Below are positions 42,550 through 52,443 of a stretch of 64,000 nucleotides of DNA, piece after piece (position 1 is the first letter of the stretch; each line of letters opens with the position of its first letter). A model generated the notes under the pieces. The model was not told where the DNA came from. It did no database searches and was given only the letters and a program-made list of their open reading frames with translations. The stretch covers positions 62,001-126,000 of the forward strand of contig CALXAH010000007.1 of the NCBI GenBank assembly GCA_944386225.1. Reading direction: 5' to 3'. This DNA comes from an uncultured Gemmiger sp. (lineage in GTDB: Bacteria; Bacillota; Clostridia; Oscillospirales; Ruminococcaceae). A program made the position numbers and the translations under genes.

Positions 42550-43453
42550 GGCGATCACCTCCTACCAGCGCCAGGAAATAGCTTTCCAGGGTTTCGTCCT
42601 TTTCCCGGATTTCCTGCAGTTTGCAACTTGCTTCATCCAGCGCCCGTGTCAGACGGGCAACATTCGGATGGCCGTACACATCCGCCTGGGTCGGGGAGAG
42701 GATTTTATACTCCAGCCCCATTTCGTCCAGCACCCGCGCCAGCGGCCGCGTATCCGACAGGGTCAGCCGTATTCTTCGGCGGCCGGTGCGGGCAAATTCC
42801 TCGGCGCTGATCTCCCGGATCATGCGGCCATTGTCGATGAATCCGTACCGGGTGGCCAGGCGGGAAAGCTCGTCCAGCATATGGCTGGAGATCAGCACGG
42901 TGATCTGGTGTTCCCGGTTCAGTTTCAGAATCAGCTCCCGCATTTCAATGATGCCCTGCGGATCCAGCCCGTTGGTGGGCTCATCCAGAACGAGAAAATC
43001 CGGGGATCCGCAGAGGGCCAGCGCAATGCCCAGTCGCTGGCGCATCCCCAGCGAAAAGCCGCGCACCGTTTTGGAGCCTGTATTCTCCAGCCCTACCAGC
43101 CGCAGCAGGCCGGGGATATTGCCATCGTCCGGCAGGCCGAGCACCCGGTTCTGCAGGGCCAGGTTTCCGGCGGCGGTTCTGTCCGGGTAGAGGGACGGCG
43201 TTTCCACCATGGCCCCCATCCGCCGCCTTGCCCGCGCCAGTTCCGGCCCGGCGGCGGCCCCGTACAGGGTAAAACTTCCGGCGCTGGGCCGCTGCAGGCC
43301 GCAGAGGATCTGGATCAGGGTGGTTTTGCCTGCGCCGTTTTTTCCGATCAGCCCATAGACAGAGCCTTTGGGTACCGACATGGTCAGGCCGTCCAGCGCC
43401 CTGCCGTGCCGGTACTGTTTGCAAAGTTCCTTTGTTTGCAGCACATACTCCAT
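42542..43453 (-). CDS. ABC transporter ATP-binding protein (peptide-resistance type)
   Basis: 303-residue ATPase. Walker A is GLIGKNGAGKTTLIQILCG, signature FSLGMRQRLGIALAL, Walker B DFLVLDEPTNGLDP and the switch His in ISSHMLDELSR. A C-terminal extension of about 80 residues (TGRRRIRLTLSDTRPLARVL) is of the type found in lantibiotic-resistance and other ABC-2 exporters. The ATG at 43453 has AAGGAGG 11 nt upstream; 16 residues of the longer frame are rejected. It overlaps the permease gene by 8 nt. Confidence 0.93.
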   Translation of the reverse strand: MEYVLQTKELCKQYRHGRALDGLTMSVPKGSVYGLIGKNGAGKTTLIQILCGLQRPSAGSFTLYGAAAGPELARARRRMGAMVETPSLYPDRTAAGNLALQNRVLGLPDDGNIPGLLRLVGLENTGSKTVRGFSLGMRQRLGIALALCGSPDFLVLDEPTNGLDPQGIIEMRELILKLNREHQITVLISSHMLDELSRLATRYGFIDNGRMIREISAEEFARTGRRRIRLTLSDTRPLARVLDEMGLEYKILSPTQADVYGHPNVARLTRALDEASCKLQEIREKDETLESYFLALVGGDRRA

Positions 43454-43539
43454 TTTCGTGTCTGCCTCCTTTTTTTGTGATGTCTCCATCCTACAGGGCA
43501 ACCGTCAAGAAAGCGGTCAGGAAAATGGTAAAGATTCGG

Positions 43540-44205
43540 TCAAGATTCTCCCGTCAGCCGGAACCCGATCCCCCAGACAGCCTGGATGTCCTGCCGGCTG
43601 CCCGCCTCCCGCAGCTTGCGGCGCAGGTTGCTCACATGCTGTTTCAGCGAGTTGTCGGTACAGTCCGGCGTGTCCCGGCTGATCCGATCCAGGATGGCCG
43701 CCTTGGAGGTTGCCTGGTTGGGGTTGAGAAGCAACAGTTTCAGCACGGCGTACTCGGTGCGGGTCAGGTGCACCGGGGTCTGGTTGACCGTCACCTGACG
43801 GGAGGGTTCGTCCAGCCGGATATCCCCCACCTGCAGCACCGGCGAGCCGGGCAGGCGCGGCTGCCGCAGCTGCACCTGGATGCGGGCCAGCAGTTCCGGG
43901 ATAGCGAAAGGCTTGGCAACATAGTCCACCGCCCCTTTCAGCAGCAGTTCCACCTTGTCCTCCACCCGGGCTTTGGCGCTGACCACGATCACCGGGATGC
44001 CCTGCATCTGCGGAAGAAGTTCCTCGCCGGGTAATCCGGGCAGCATGCGGTCCAGCAGGATCAGATCCGGGCGGCACCGCTCCAGCAGATAGCGGGCTTC
44101 CGTGCCGGAATAGGCCCGTTCCACCCGATAGCCCTCCTTCTGCAGCACCTCCTGCAGCATATCCCCGATGGCGGGATCGTCTTCAATCATTGCGATGGTT
44201 TTCAT
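43540..44205 (-). CDS. OmpR-family response regulator
   Basis: 221-residue regulator. The receiver domain holds EDDPAIGDM, the phospho-Asp in DLILLDRMLPG, and IPVIVVSAKAR. The C-terminal winged helix ends in RRKLREAGSRQDIQAVWGIG (part quoted). The ATG at 44205 has GGAGG 5 nt upstream. It heads an operon with ABC ATPase, ABC-2 permease and histidine kinase, an arrangement typical of antimicrobial-peptide detection and resistance modules. So it probably activates its own operon when the kinase senses a peptide or membrane stress. Confidence 0.93.
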   Translation of the reverse strand: MKTIAMIEDDPAIGDMLQEVLQKEGYRVERAYSGTEARYLLERCRPDLILLDRMLPGLPGEELLPQMQGIPVIVVSAKARVEDKVELLLKGAVDYVAKPFAIPELLARIQVQLRQPRLPGSPVLQVGDIRLDEPSRQVTVNQTPVHLTRTEYAVLKLLLLNPNQATSKAAILDRISRDTPDCTDNSLKQHVSNLRRKLREAGSRQDIQAVWGIGFRLTGES

Positions 44206-44300
44206 GGGACACCTCCGTCCGGCGGAAAGCAGCCGGGTTTTCTGCAAACAGAACGAATCCGGCAGCCGGATTTTTTCAAGCCGCCGGTTCGCTGAAAAAA

Positions 44301-44339
44301 CGTCCCCGGGAACCGGGTATGCTCCGGTTTCCGGGGACG
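44301..44339 (-). terminator. terminator of guaA
   Basis: A 16-bp stem (44301-44316 with 44324-44339) around a 7-nt loop, followed on the minus strand by TTTTTT. It stands 8 nt past the guaA stop codon and insulates the downstream operon. Confidence 0.88.
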
Positions 44340-44346
44340 GCGCTAT

Positions 44347-45894
44347 TTATTCAAATTCGATGGTTGCCGGGGGCTTGCCGGTGCAGTCGTAGAGGACGCG
44401 GTTCACATGGGGAACCTCGTTGACGATGCGGCTGGTGACCTTGCCCAGCAGTTCCCAGGGCAGCTGGACACTCTCGGCGGTCATGAAGTCGCTGGTGGAA
44501 ACCGCACGCAGGGCCACGGCGTAGTCGTAGGTGCGCTCGTCGCCCATAACGCCCACGCTGCGCATGTTGGTCAGGGCGGCAAAATACTGGCTGGCGGCAT
44601 TGGCCAGGCCGAAGTTGTCCATCTCCTCCCGGAAGATGGCGTCGGCCTCCTGCACCATGCGGACCTTCTCCGGGGTGACGGCGCCGATGATCCGCACCGC
44701 CAGACCCGGACCCGGGAAGGGCTGACGGGCTACCAGCGCCTCGGGCAGACCCAGTTCACGGCCCGCAGCGCGAACCTCGTCCTTGAACAGGTCACGCAGC
44801 GGCTCGATGATCTCCTTGAAATCCACGTAGTCAGGCAGACCGCCCACGTTGTGGTGGCTCTTGATCACGGCGCTCTCGCCGCCCAGGCCACTTTCCACCA
44901 CGTCCGGGTAGATGGTGCCCTGCACCAGATAGTCCACCCGGCCGATCTTCTTGGCTTCTTCCTCAAAGACGCGGATGAATTCCTCGCCGATGATCTTGCG
45001 CTTGGTTTCGGGGTCGTCCTGACCGGCCAGCTTGTCATAGAAACGCTGCTGGGCGTTGACCCGGATGAAGTTCAGATCGTAGGGGCCTTCGGGGCCAAAG
45101 ACAGCCTCCACCTGGTCGCCTTCGTCCTTGCGCAGCAGGCCGTGATCCACAAACACGCAGGTGAGCTGACGGCCCACCGCCTTGGCCAGCATAACCGCCG
45201 CCACGCTGGAGTCCACACCGCCGGACAGCGCGCACAGCACCTTGCCGTCGCCCACCTTGGCGCGGATGCTCTGGATGGACTGCTCCACAAAGCTGTCCAT
45301 CTTCCAGTCGCCGGCGCAGCCGCAGACCTTATACACAAAGTTGGACAGCATCAGGCTGCCCTGCTGGGTATGCAGCACTTCCGGGTGGAACTGCACGGCG
45401 TACAGGCCCTTGTCCGGGGCTTCCACCGCCGCCACCGGGCAGTGAGCGGTATGGGCGATCACCTTGAAGCCGGGCGCCGCCTGGGAGATGTAGTCGTTGT
45501 GGCTCATCCAGCAGATGGTGCTGGGGCTGACCTCCTGGAACAGCAGGGATTCGGTGTCCACAAACACTTCGGTTTTGCCGTATTCCCGTTCCGGGGCACG
45601 CTCCACCCGGCCGCCCAGCAGATGCATCATCAGCTGGCTGCCGTAGCAGATGCCCAGCACCGGCACACCCAGGGCAAACAGGTCGGCGGTGCAGGTGGCG
45701 GAAGTGGGATCGTACACGCTGTTGGGGCCGCCGGTCAGGATGATGCCCTTGGGATTCTTGGCCCGGATGGTCTCCAGCGGGGTACGATAGGAGTAGATCT
45801 CGCAGTATACGCCGCACTCCCGGACACGGCGGGCGATCAGCTGGTTATACTGGCCGCCGAAGTCCAGCACGATCATGGTTTCTCTCTGCTGCAA
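44347..45894 (-). CDS. guaA: GMP synthase (glutamine-hydrolysing)
   Basis: Converts XMP, ATP and glutamine to GMP. The protein has 515 residues. The N-terminal class I glutamine amidotransferase domain has the nucleophile Cys in [10 protein letters not shown] and a His/Glu pair in QFHPEVLHT. The ATP-pyrophosphatase domain shows [17 protein letters not shown]. The dimerisation domain includes [16 protein letters not shown] use a TTG start at 45894, because AAGGAGG lies 8 nt upstream of it; the first ATG is 18 nt further in and too far from that site. It has its own promoter and terminator. Confidence 0.96.
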   Translation of the reverse strand: MQQRETMIVLDFGGQYNQLIARRVRECGVYCEIYSYRTPLETIRAKNPKGIILTGGPNSVYDPTSATCTADLFALGVPVLGICYGSQLMMHLLGGRVERAPEREYGKTEVFVDTESLLFQEVSPSTICWMSHNDYISQAAPGFKVIAHTAHCPVAAVEAPDKGLYAVQFHPEVLHTQQGSLMLSNFVYKVCGCAGDWKMDSFVEQSIQSIRAKVGDGKVLCALSGGVDSSVAAVMLAKAVGRQLTCVFVDHGLLRKDEGDQVEAVFGPEGPYDLNFIRVNAQQRFYDKLAGQDDPETKRKIIGEEFIRVFEEEAKKIGRVDYLVQGTIYPDVVESGLGGESAVIKSHHNVGGLPDYVDFKEIIEPLRDLFKDEVRAAGRELGLPEALVARQPFPGPGLAVRIIGAVTPEKVRMVQEADAIFREEMDNFGLANAASQYFAALTNMRSVGVMGDERTYDYAVALRAVSTSDFMTAESVQLPWELLGKVTSRIVNEVPHVNRVLYDCTGKPPATIEFE

Positions 45895-45956
45895 AGGTGG
45901 TGCCTCCTTTTATTGTATGACTCAGTTTTGTGCACAATTACAAATTCGTATGCCAT

Positions 45957-45985
45957 AGTATAGCACATATAACCAGCCCTGAAAA
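45957..45985 (-). promoter_or_regulatory. promoter of guaA
   Basis: Minus strand: TTTTCA (45980-45985), 17-bp spacer, TATACT (45957-45962) in an AT-rich stretch. The leader holds a palindrome TTGTGCACAA (45928-45937). I do not see a purine riboswitch here. Confidence 0.55.
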
Positions 45986-46037
45986 GCGGGAAACCGCGGA
46001 ATTCCGCACTTTTTTGTAAAAATCCGGGCAAAAAGCA

Positions 46038-46069
46038 GCGGCCGCCCGATACCAGACCGGGCAGGCCGC
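46038..46069 (-). terminator. terminator of the Hpt/HD-GYP operon
   Basis: Stem GCGGCC-GCCCG paired with CGGGC-A-GGCCGC (one bulge) around 9 nt, followed on the minus strand by TGCTTTTTG. Confidence 0.7.
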
Positions 46070-46074
46070 GGAAT

Positions 46075-47175
46075 TCAGTTGGACTCCGGATCGTGGGTAT
46101 GGTGCTCCAGCCCGTGGGCAAGCGCGTCCACCAGGGCGGGCTGGAACTGACCGCACTGACCGGTGCGGATCATCTCCATGGCTTTTTCATGGGTGAAGGC
46201 CGGTTTGTAGACCCGTTTGTTGGTGAGGGCGTCGTATACATCGGCCAAGGCCACCACCTGGGACCAGACCGACAGCTCATCCCCCTGCAGGCCGTCCGGA
46301 TAGCCGCGGCCGTCCACACGCTCATGGTGATGGCGGCAGATGTCATAGGCATACCGGAACAGCGGATTGGAATGGTACTGCGGAATCTGCTCCAGCAGTT
46401 CACAGCCGCGCACGGTATGGGTTTTCATCAGCTCAAATTCCTCGGCGGTAAGGCGGCCGGGCTTGTTGAGCACCTGATCCGGCACCGCGATCTTGCCCAC
46501 GTCGTGCAGAATGGCGGCGGTGGCGATCTGCCCGATCTGTTCATCGGTGAAATCACATCCCGGATAGCCGGAGCCGCGCAGTTCCGTCAGCATCCAGGTG
46601 GTAAGGGCGCTGATCCGGCGTACATGTTCGCCGGATTCGCCGCTGCGGAACTCGATGGCGGTAGCCAGACTTTCAATGATGGACTGGCTCAGCTTCTGGA
46701 TTTCCTCGGCCTGCTGCGCCAGCTGCCGGTCCTGCTGATCCACCCGGTTGCCCAGCTGCTCCCGGGCACGGTACAGTTCGGCCACGCTTTCCACCCGGCG
46801 GCGCACAAAGTAGGGCAGCACCGGTTTGCCGATGATATCCACCGCGCCCAGATCGTAGCCACGGCGCATATTGGCTTCGGAAGAATCCGCCGTGATCAGG
46901 AAAATCGGAATGCTGGCCAGCAGATCCCGGGCCCGCATCTCCTCCAGAAAGGCAAAGCCGTCCATTACCGGCATCACCACATCCAGCAGGATGGCGCAGA
47001 TCCGGTCCGGCTCGGCCAGCAGCTGATCCAGCGCCTGACGGCCGTTTTCCGCCTCCAGAATGCGGTAACCCTCCCGGAATGCCTCGCTTAGGATAACACG
47101 GTTCAGTTCCACGTCATCCACCACAAGGATCGTATCCCGGCGGGCGGAATTTTCAAAATATTGTTTGCTCTGCAT
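46075..47175 (-). CDS. response regulator with HD-GYP phosphodiesterase domain
   Basis: 366-residue protein. The receiver (about 15-135) has LVVDDVELN, phospho-Asp in AILLDVVMPVMDG and the conserved Lys in IIGKPVLP. A helical linker leads to the HD-GYP domain (about 170-345): AILHDVGKIAVPDQVLNKPG (quoted as HDVGKIAVPD) and HHERVDGRGYPDGLQG. HD-GYP enzymes hydrolyse cyclic di-GMP; others lack activity. The ATG at 47175 has AAGGGGGG upstream. It follows an Hpt-domain gene by 10 nt, and that protein could deliver or remove its phosphate. Confidence 0.92.
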   Translation of the reverse strand: MQSKQYFENSARRDTILVVDDVELNRVILSEAFREGYRILEAENGRQALDQLLAEPDRICAILLDVVMPVMDGFAFLEEMRARDLLASIPIFLITADSSEANMRRGYDLGAVDIIGKPVLPYFVRRRVESVAELYRAREQLGNRVDQQDRQLAQQAEEIQKLSQSIIESLATAIEFRSGESGEHVRRISALTTWMLTELRGSGYPGCDFTDEQIGQIATAAILHDVGKIAVPDQVLNKPGRLTAEEFELMKTHTVRGCELLEQIPQYHSNPLFRYAYDICRHHHERVDGRGYPDGLQGDELSVWSQVVALADVYDALTNKRVYKPAFTHEKAMEMIRTGQCGQFQPALVDALAHGLEHHTHDPESN

Positions 47176-47185
47176 GCCGCCCCCC

Positions 47186-47539
47186 TTAGTCCGCCGGCTG
47201 AGACAGAATTTCGCGGGCAAGGCGGCAACTGGCAGTCAGCTGCTCCATCAGGGCGGGCAGAGCCTCCGTATGACCGGCCCGCACGGCATCCACCACGGCG
47301 GCGCTGTCGGCCTGCAGCCTGGAAAGACCCAGATTGGCGGCAATCCCTTTCAAGGTATGCGCCCCCCGCTCCACGCCGGGCATGTCCTGCTGCTCCCAGG
47401 CCCGGGCCAGTTGTTCCCAGGTCTCATCCTGGGGAAAGCGGAACAGAAACCGCCGGTACAGCCCCTCGTTGCCGCTGAACCGGGACACACACGCTTGCCA
47501 GTCGATCTCCAGCAGGCTGCAGATCTGTTGTATTTCCAT
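47186..47539 (-). CDS. histidine phosphotransfer (Hpt) domain protein
   Basis: 117-residue all-helical protein. The phospho-acceptor His is in VERGAHTLKGIAANLGLSRL (quoted as GAHTLKGIAANLG), the Hpt consensus. The flanking SRFSGNEGLYRRFLFRF pattern also fits. It carries phosphate between a hybrid kinase and a response regulator; its partner here is probably the HD-GYP regulator whose gene begins 10 nt downstream. No hybrid kinase gene is in the window. The ATG at 47539 follows GAGGAAAGTG; the longer frame upstream is rejected. Confidence 0.87.
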   Translation of the reverse strand: MEIQQICSLLEIDWQACVSRFSGNEGLYRRFLFRFPQDETWEQLARAWEQQDMPGVERGAHTLKGIAANLGLSRLQADSAAVVDAVRAGHTEALPALMEQLTASCRLAREILSQPAD

Positions 47540-47672
47540 AGGATCACTTTCCTCACCGGTACACAAATTCGCGGCGGTCCATCCGCGTTGTACCCTGTCT
47601 ATTGTACCACAATCGCCCTTGGATAAAAAGGGGCGCTGCACCAAATGCCAGGCTGCCCGGCATATGCGAAAA

Positions 47673-47697
47673 GGCCCCTGCCAAACTGGCAGGGGCC
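47673..47697 (-). terminator. terminator of tuf
   Basis: A 10-bp stem GGCCCCTGCC/GGCAGGGGCC around AAACT, with TTTTC following on the minus strand. It lies 23 nt past the tuf stop codon. Confidence 0.78.
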
Positions 47698-47719
47698 AAA
47701 AAAGCGATGCAGATAACGA

Positions 47720-48922
47720 TTACTCGTTGATCTTGGTAACAACGCCGGAGCCAACGGTACGGCCACCCTCACGGATAGCGAAACGCAGGCCTTCCTCGAT
47801 AGCGATCGGGGTGATCAGCTCAACGTCCATGCTGACGTTATCGCCGGGCATGCACATCTCAGTGCCTTCGGGCAGAGTGATGACGCCGGTCACGTCGGTG
47901 GTACGGAAGTAGAACTGAGGACGGTAGTTGTTGAAGAACGGGGTGTGACGGCCGCCTTCTTCCTTCTTCAGGATGTAGACCTGGCCGGAGAACTTGGTGT
48001 GGGGATGAATGGTACCGGGCTTGGACAGAACCTGGCCACGCTCGATATCAGAACGCTGCACACCACGCAGCAGGGCGCCCACGTTGTCGCCAGCCTGAGC
48101 GAAGTCCAGCAGCTTGCGGAACATCTCCAGACCGGTAACGGTGGTCTTCATCTTCTCGTCCTTCAGGCCAACGATCTCAACTTCCTCGCCAACCTTGATG
48201 GTGCCGCGCTCCACACGACCGGTAGCCACGGTGCCGCGGCCGGTGATGGTGAACACGTCCTCAACGGGCATCAGGAACGGCTGGTCAGCCATACGATCCG
48301 GGGTGGGGATGTAGTTGTCAACAGCGTCCATCAGCTCCAGGATGCAGGCGTACTCGGGAGCGTTGATATCGGTGGAGGTGCTCTCCAGAACCTTCAGAGC
48401 GGAGCCCTTGATGATCGGGGTGTCGTCGCCGGGGAACTCGTACTCGCTCAGCAGATCACGGATCTCCATCTCGACCAGATCCAGCAGCTCGGGATCGTCA
48501 ACCTGGTCCACCTTGTTCATGAACACAACGATGTAGGGCACGCCTACCTGGCGGCTCAGCAGGATGTGCTCACGGGTCTGGGGCATGGGGCCGTCAGCGG
48601 CAGACACGACCAAGATAGCGCCGTCCATCTGGGCAGCACCGGTGATCATGTTCTTCACGTAGTCAGCGTGGCCCGGGCAGTCCACGTGGGCGTAGTGACG
48701 GTTGTCGGTCTGGTACTCCACGTGAGAGGTGTTGATGGTGATGCCGCGCTCGCGCTCCTCGGGAGCCTTATCGATGTTGGCGTAGTCGGTGAACTCGGCG
48801 TCGCCCTTCATAGCCAGCACCTTGGTGATGGCGGCGGTCAGGGTGGTCTTGCCGTGGTCAACGTGGCCGATGGTGCCAATGTTAATATGAGGCTTGTTAC
48901 GCTCAAACTTAGCTTTTGCCAT
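47720..48922 (-). CDS. tuf: elongation factor Tu
   Basis: GTPase that delivers aminoacyl-tRNA to the ribosome. The protein has 400 residues. Starts [21 protein letters not shown]1 is [11 protein letters not shown]3 [12 protein letters not shown]4 [11 protein letters not shown], then GSALKVLES. The C-terminal domains include [16 protein letters not shown] and RTVGSGVV. The ATG at 48922 lies 115 nt after the fusA stop. Besides the str operon transcript it has its own promoter (48964-48992), which allows higher tuf expression. A terminator follows. Confidence 0.98.
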   Translation of the reverse strand: MAKAKFERNKPHINIGTIGHVDHGKTTLTAAITKVLAMKGDAEFTDYANIDKAPEERERGITINTSHVEYQTDNRHYAHVDCPGHADYVKNMITGAAQMDGAILVVSAADGPMPQTREHILLSRQVGVPYIVVFMNKVDQVDDPELLDLVEMEIRDLLSEYEFPGDDTPIIKGSALKVLESTSTDINAPEYACILELMDAVDNYIPTPDRMADQPFLMPVEDVFTITGRGTVATGRVERGTIKVGEEVEIVGLKDEKMKTTVTGLEMFRKLLDFAQAGDNVGALLRGVQRSDIERGQVLSKPGTIHPHTKFSGQVYILKKEEGGRHTPFFNNYRPQFYFRTTDVTGVITLPEGTEMCMPGDNVSMDVELITPIAIEEGLRFAIREGGRTVGSGVVTKINE

Positions 48923-48963
48923 GGTTATTGTCCTCCTTTTTTATGACCGTATGACTTACGAAT

Positions 48964-48992
48964 ATCATACTAAATCAGTTCTCAAAAATCAA
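48964..48992 (-). promoter_or_regulatory. internal promoter for tuf
   Basis: Minus strand: TTGATT (48987-48992), 17-bp spacer, TATGAT (48964-48969), in the fusA-tuf gap. Confidence 0.65.
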
Positions 48993-49037
48993 GACATTTG
49001 CGGGAATTTCCCCGCAGTTGCCAGGGCTGGGGTGAAA

Positions 49038-51158
49038 TTAGTCCTTCTTGCGGCCGGCCATGATCTCTTCAGCGATGCTCTTGGGCACCTCAGCGTAGTG
49101 GCTGGGCTCCATGGAGTACTGGCCGCGGCCCTGGGTCTTGCTGCGCAGGTCGGTGGAATAACCGAACATGTTGGACAGCGGGACAAAGGCGTTGACCTGC
49201 TGAGAGCCATTCAGGGCTTCCATGCCCTGGATCTGGCCGCGGCGGCTGTTCAGGTCGCCGATTACGTCGCCCATGTATTCGTCGGGCACAATGACCGCGA
49301 CCTTCATGATGGGCTCCATGATGGCGGGATCAGCCTTGGCCATAGCGTCCTTGAACGCCATGGAACCGGCGATCTTAAAGGCCATTTCAGAAGAGTCGAC
49401 CTCGTGATAGGAGCCGCCCTTCAGGGTGACCTTGACGTCCTCCACCGGGTAACCGGCCAGGATGCCGGCCTTCATCGCGCCCTGGATGCCCTGGTCGATG
49501 GCCGGGATATACTCCTTCGGCACATCGCCGCCAACCACGGCGTTGACGAACTCGTAGCCCTTGCCGGCCTCGTTGGGCTCGATGGTGATGATACAGTGAC
49601 CATACTGGCCCTTACCACCGGACTGACGGGCGTACTTGGTGTTGGACTCGGCGGTGCGGCGGATGCACTCGCGGTAAGCAACCTGCGGAGCGCCCACGTT
49701 GGCTTCCACCTTGAACTCGCGCAGCAGGCGGTCCACGATGATTTCCAGGTGCAGCTCGCCCATGCCGGCGATGATGGTCTGACCGGTTTCCTCGTCGGTC
49801 CAGGTACGGAAGGTGGGATCCTCTTCAGCCAGCTTGTTCAGCGCAATGCCCATCTTCTCCTGACCAGCCTTGGTCTTGGGCTCGATGGCAACGCGGATAA
49901 CGGGCTCGGGGAACTCCATGCTCTCCAGGATGACGGGGTGTTTGGGATCGCACAGGGTGTCACCGGTGGTGGTGTTCTTCAGACCCACAGCGGCGGCGAT
50001 ATCGCCGGCGTAGCAGATCTCGATGTCCTGCCGGTGGTTGGCGTGCATCTGCAGGATGCGGCCCATACGCTCGTTGTTTTCCTTCACCGAGTTGTACACG
50101 GTGGAGCCGGCCTCAACGGTACCGGAGTACACGCGGAAGAAGCACAGCTTGCCAACGAACGGGTCGGTGGCGATCTTGAAAGCCAGAGCGGCGAACGGCG
50201 CGTCGTCAGAAGACGGACGGCTGGTCTCCTCGCCGGTCTCGGGGTTCACGCCCTTGATATCTTCGATATCGGTGGGGGCGGGCATATAGTCCACGATGGC
50301 GTCCAGCAGCTTCTGAACACCCTTGTTGCGGTAGGAAGTACCGCAGACAACGGGAACCACGGTGTTGGCGATGGTCTCGCGGCGCAGAGCGGTCTTGATT
50401 TCTTCCTTGGTCAGCTCTTCGCCGTCCAGGTACTTCATCATCAGCTCTTCGTCGTTTTCGGCAATGGCCTCGATCATCTCGGCATGATACTGCTCAGCCA
50501 GCTCGCGCATATCCTCGGGAATATCCTCCACGCGGATATCCTTACCCATATCGTCGTAGTAGACGTCAGCCTTCATGTCGATCAGGTCGATGATACCCTT
50601 GAAGGTATCCTCGGCGCCGATGGGCAGCTGGATGGGCACGGCGTTGCACTTCAGGCGCTCACGCATCATGCGCACGACGCGGTAGAAGTCGGCGCCCATG
50701 ATGTCCATCTTGTTCACGTACGCCATACGGGGCACGTGATACTTGTCGGCCTGACGCCAAACGGTCTCGGACTGGGGCTCAACACCGCCCTTGGCGCACA
50801 GAACGGTCACAGAACCGTCCAGCACGCGCAGGCTGCGTTCCACCTCAACGGTGAAGTCCACGTGGCCCGGGGTGTCGATGATGTTGATACGGTGCCGGAA
50901 CTTCTTAGCCTTGGCGGGATCGTTCAGCAGCTCCGTGTGGCTCCAGTAGCAGGTGGTGGCAGCAGAAGTGATGGTGATACCACGCTCCTGCTCCTGCGCC
51001 ATCCAGTCCATGGTAGCCGCACCATCGTGCGTCTCACCGATCTTGTGGTTTACACCGGTGTAGTAAAGGATACGCTCGGTGGTGGTGGTCTTGCCGGCGT
51101 CAATGTGCGCCATAATGCCGATGTTTCTGGTCATTTCCAGAGAAACGTCTCTTGGCAT
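49038..51158 (-). CDS. fusA: elongation factor G
   Basis: GTPase that moves tRNAs and mRNA after peptide bond formation. The protein has 706 residues, a normal length. G1 is [15 protein letters not shown]; the effector region [15 protein letters not shown]3 [16 protein letters not shown]4 [11 protein letters not shown]. Domain IV contains [13 protein letters not shown] and domain [17 protein letters not shown]. It lies 18 nt after rpsG in the str operon and is one of its core genes. It carries no visible alteration that would mark resistance. Confidence 0.98.
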   Translation of the reverse strand: MPRDVSLEMTRNIGIMAHIDAGKTTTTERILYYTGVNHKIGETHDGAATMDWMAQEQERGITITSAATTCYWSHTELLNDPAKAKKFRHRINIIDTPGHVDFTVEVERSLRVLDGSVTVLCAKGGVEPQSETVWRQADKYHVPRMAYVNKMDIMGADFYRVVRMMRERLKCNAVPIQLPIGAEDTFKGIIDLIDMKADVYYDDMGKDIRVEDIPEDMRELAEQYHAEMIEAIAENDEELMMKYLDGEELTKEEIKTALRRETIANTVVPVVCGTSYRNKGVQKLLDAIVDYMPAPTDIEDIKGVNPETGEETSRPSSDDAPFAALAFKIATDPFVGKLCFFRVYSGTVEAGSTVYNSVKENNERMGRILQMHANHRQDIEICYAGDIAAAVGLKNTTTGDTLCDPKHPVILESMEFPEPVIRVAIEPKTKAGQEKMGIALNKLAEEDPTFRTWTDEETGQTIIAGMGELHLEIIVDRLLREFKVEANVGAPQVAYRECIRRTAESNTKYARQSGGKGQYGHCIITIEPNEAGKGYEFVNAVVGGDVPKEYIPAIDQGIQGAMKAGILAGYPVEDVKVTLKGGSYHEVDSSEMAFKIAGSMAFKDAMAKADPAIMEPIMKVAVIVPDEYMGDVIGDLNSRRGQIQGMEALNGSQQVNAFVPLSNMFGYSTDLRSKTQGRGQYSMEPSHYAEVPKSIAEEIMAGRKKD

Positions 51159-51176
51159 AGTAACCTCCTAACCGAA

Positions 51177-51647
51177 TCAATAACGATAGTGAGCGAAAGC
51201 CTTGTTGGCCTCGGCCATCTTGTGGGTATCCTCGCGCTTCTTCACCGCGTTACCGGTGTTGTTGCAGGCGTCCAGGATCTCGTTGGCCAGGCGCAGAGAC
51301 ATGGTGCGCTCGCTGCGGGTGCGGGAGTAGGTGGTGAGCCAACGCAGACCCAGGGTCTGACGGCGCTCAGGACGCACCTCCATGGGCACCTGATAGGTGG
51401 AGCCACCTACACGGCGAGCCTTGACCTCCAGGCTGGGCATGATGTTCTCCATAGCCTTTTCGAACATCTCCAGGGGATCGTTGCCGCTCTTCTCCTGCAC
51501 GATATTGAAGGCATCGTACACGATTTTCTGAGCAACGCCCTTCTTGCCATCCAGCATGATGCTGTTGATCAGCCGGGTGACCATTTTGGAATTGTAAAGC
51601 GGATCCGCCAAAACGTCCCGCTTCGCAGTATTACCTCTTCTGGGCAT
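51177..51647 (-). CDS. rpsG: 30S ribosomal protein S7
   Basis: Primary 16S rRNA 3'-domain binding protein of the small subunit. The protein has 156 residues, exactly the usual length. It begins [20 protein letters not shown] and ends [15 protein letters not shown]. The centre shows [20 protein letters not shown], an S7 signature (quoted as [16 protein letters not shown]). The ATG at 51647 has AGGAGG 5 nt upstream; a GTG 18 nt earlier lies on that site and is rejected. It is located between rpsL and fusA, as in most bacteria. Confidence 0.97.
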   Translation of the reverse strand: MPRRGNTAKRDVLADPLYNSKMVTRLINSIMLDGKKGVAQKIVYDAFNIVQEKSGNDPLEMFEKAMENIMPSLEVKARRVGGSTYQVPMEVRPERRQTLGLRWLTTYSRTRSERTMSLRLANEILDACNNTGNAVKKREDTHKMAEANKAFAHYRY

Positions 51648-51770
51648 CTTTCTTCCCTCCTTCACAGAATGATATCATCGGTACTCGAAAGCATAAAAAC
51701 TCCCGTTGTGCCACACAAAAGGCAATTTACGCTTGTATATAAACAGCCTTTGTGGCGGGTATGATTTTTA

Positions 51771-52199
51771 TTACTTCTTCTTAGCACCGGCCTTGGGACG
51801 CTTCGCACCGTACTTGGAACGGGCCTGGTTGCGGTTGGCCACGCCCTGGGTATCCAGAGTACCACGGATGATGTGGTAACGAACACCAGGCAGGTCCTTA
51901 ACACGGCCGCCACGGATCAGTACGACGCTATGCTCCTGCAGGTTATGGCCGATGCCAGGAATGTAAGAGGTTACCTCGATACCATTCGTGAGCTTAACAC
52001 GGGCTACCTTACGAAGAGCAGAGTTGGGCTTTTTCGGGGTCATGGTACGAACAGCGGTGCAGACGCCACGCTTCTGGGGGCTATTCTGATCGGAATAGGC
52101 CTTCTTCTGAGAGTTGTAGCTCTTCAGCAGCGCGGGAGCGGTGCTCTTCTTGACCAGGACCTCACGACCCTTGCGTACAAGCTGGTTAAAAGTAGGCAT
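51771..52199 (-). CDS. rpsL: 30S ribosomal protein S12
   Basis: Decoding-centre ribosomal protein. The protein has 142 residues. It begins [19 protein letters not shown] and includes [20 protein letters not shown] (quoted as [15 protein letters not shown]) and [18 protein letters not shown], all typical. Lys in the PKKPNSA loop and Lys/Pro in [12 protein letters not shown] are the positions where streptomycin-resistance mutations arise; both look wild type. The gap to rpsG is 123 nt with no promoter seen. It is the first gene of the str operon. Confidence 0.97.
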   Translation of the reverse strand: MPTFNQLVRKGREVLVKKSTAPALLKSYNSQKKAYSDQNSPQKRGVCTAVRTMTPKKPNSALRKVARVKLTNGIEVTSYIPGIGHNLQEHSVVLIRGGRVKDLPGVRYHIIRGTLDTQGVANRNQARSKYGAKRPKAGAKKK

Positions 52200-52291
52200 T
52201 TTGTTCTCCTTTCTTGCAGTATTTTTCCGTCCTTCGCCCCGTATATACGAGGCTTGGGGCAGAGTTACGCCCAGGTGGCGCAACATGATTT

Positions 52292-52320
52292 ATTTTACAG
52301 GCAAAGTTTGTGTATGTCAA
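52292..52320 (-). promoter_or_regulatory. promoter of the str operon
   Basis: Minus strand: TTGACA (52315-52320), 17-bp spacer ending CTG, TAAAAT (52292-52297). About 85 nt of leader before rpsL. Confidence 0.8.
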
Positions 52321-52383
52321 CAGTATTTTCAAAAAAATGCTGGGCAAATCACCAAATTTTTGTTTTGCCGGATTTTACAGCGA

Positions 52384-52419
52384 AAAACCGCCTGCGGCAA
52401 GGGGCCATCGGGCGGTTTT
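52384..52419 (-). terminator. terminator between the str promoter and the MMPL-operon gene
   Basis: A 9-bp stem AAAACCGCC/GGCGGTTTT around an 18-nt loop, with TTTTTC following on the minus strand. It is just upstream of the str operon promoter and downstream of the gene ending at 52444. Confidence 0.65.
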
Positions 52420-52443
52420 CCTTATTATATAATAGGTGTATTG

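Noticed and set aside
45895-45956. Possible purine riboswitch in front of guaA
   Set aside because: None of the conserved purine-aptamer bases or helices are visible; only a short TTGTGCACAA palindrome.
48894-51764. A 956-codon open frame antisense to tuf, fusA and rpsG
   Set aside because: Mirror of highly biased codons in translation factor genes; low-complexity His/Leu/Gly-rich product.
51648-51770. The 123-nt gap between rpsL and rpsG as a promoter or attenuator
   Set aside because: No promoter boxes and no terminator-like hairpin identified by eye.
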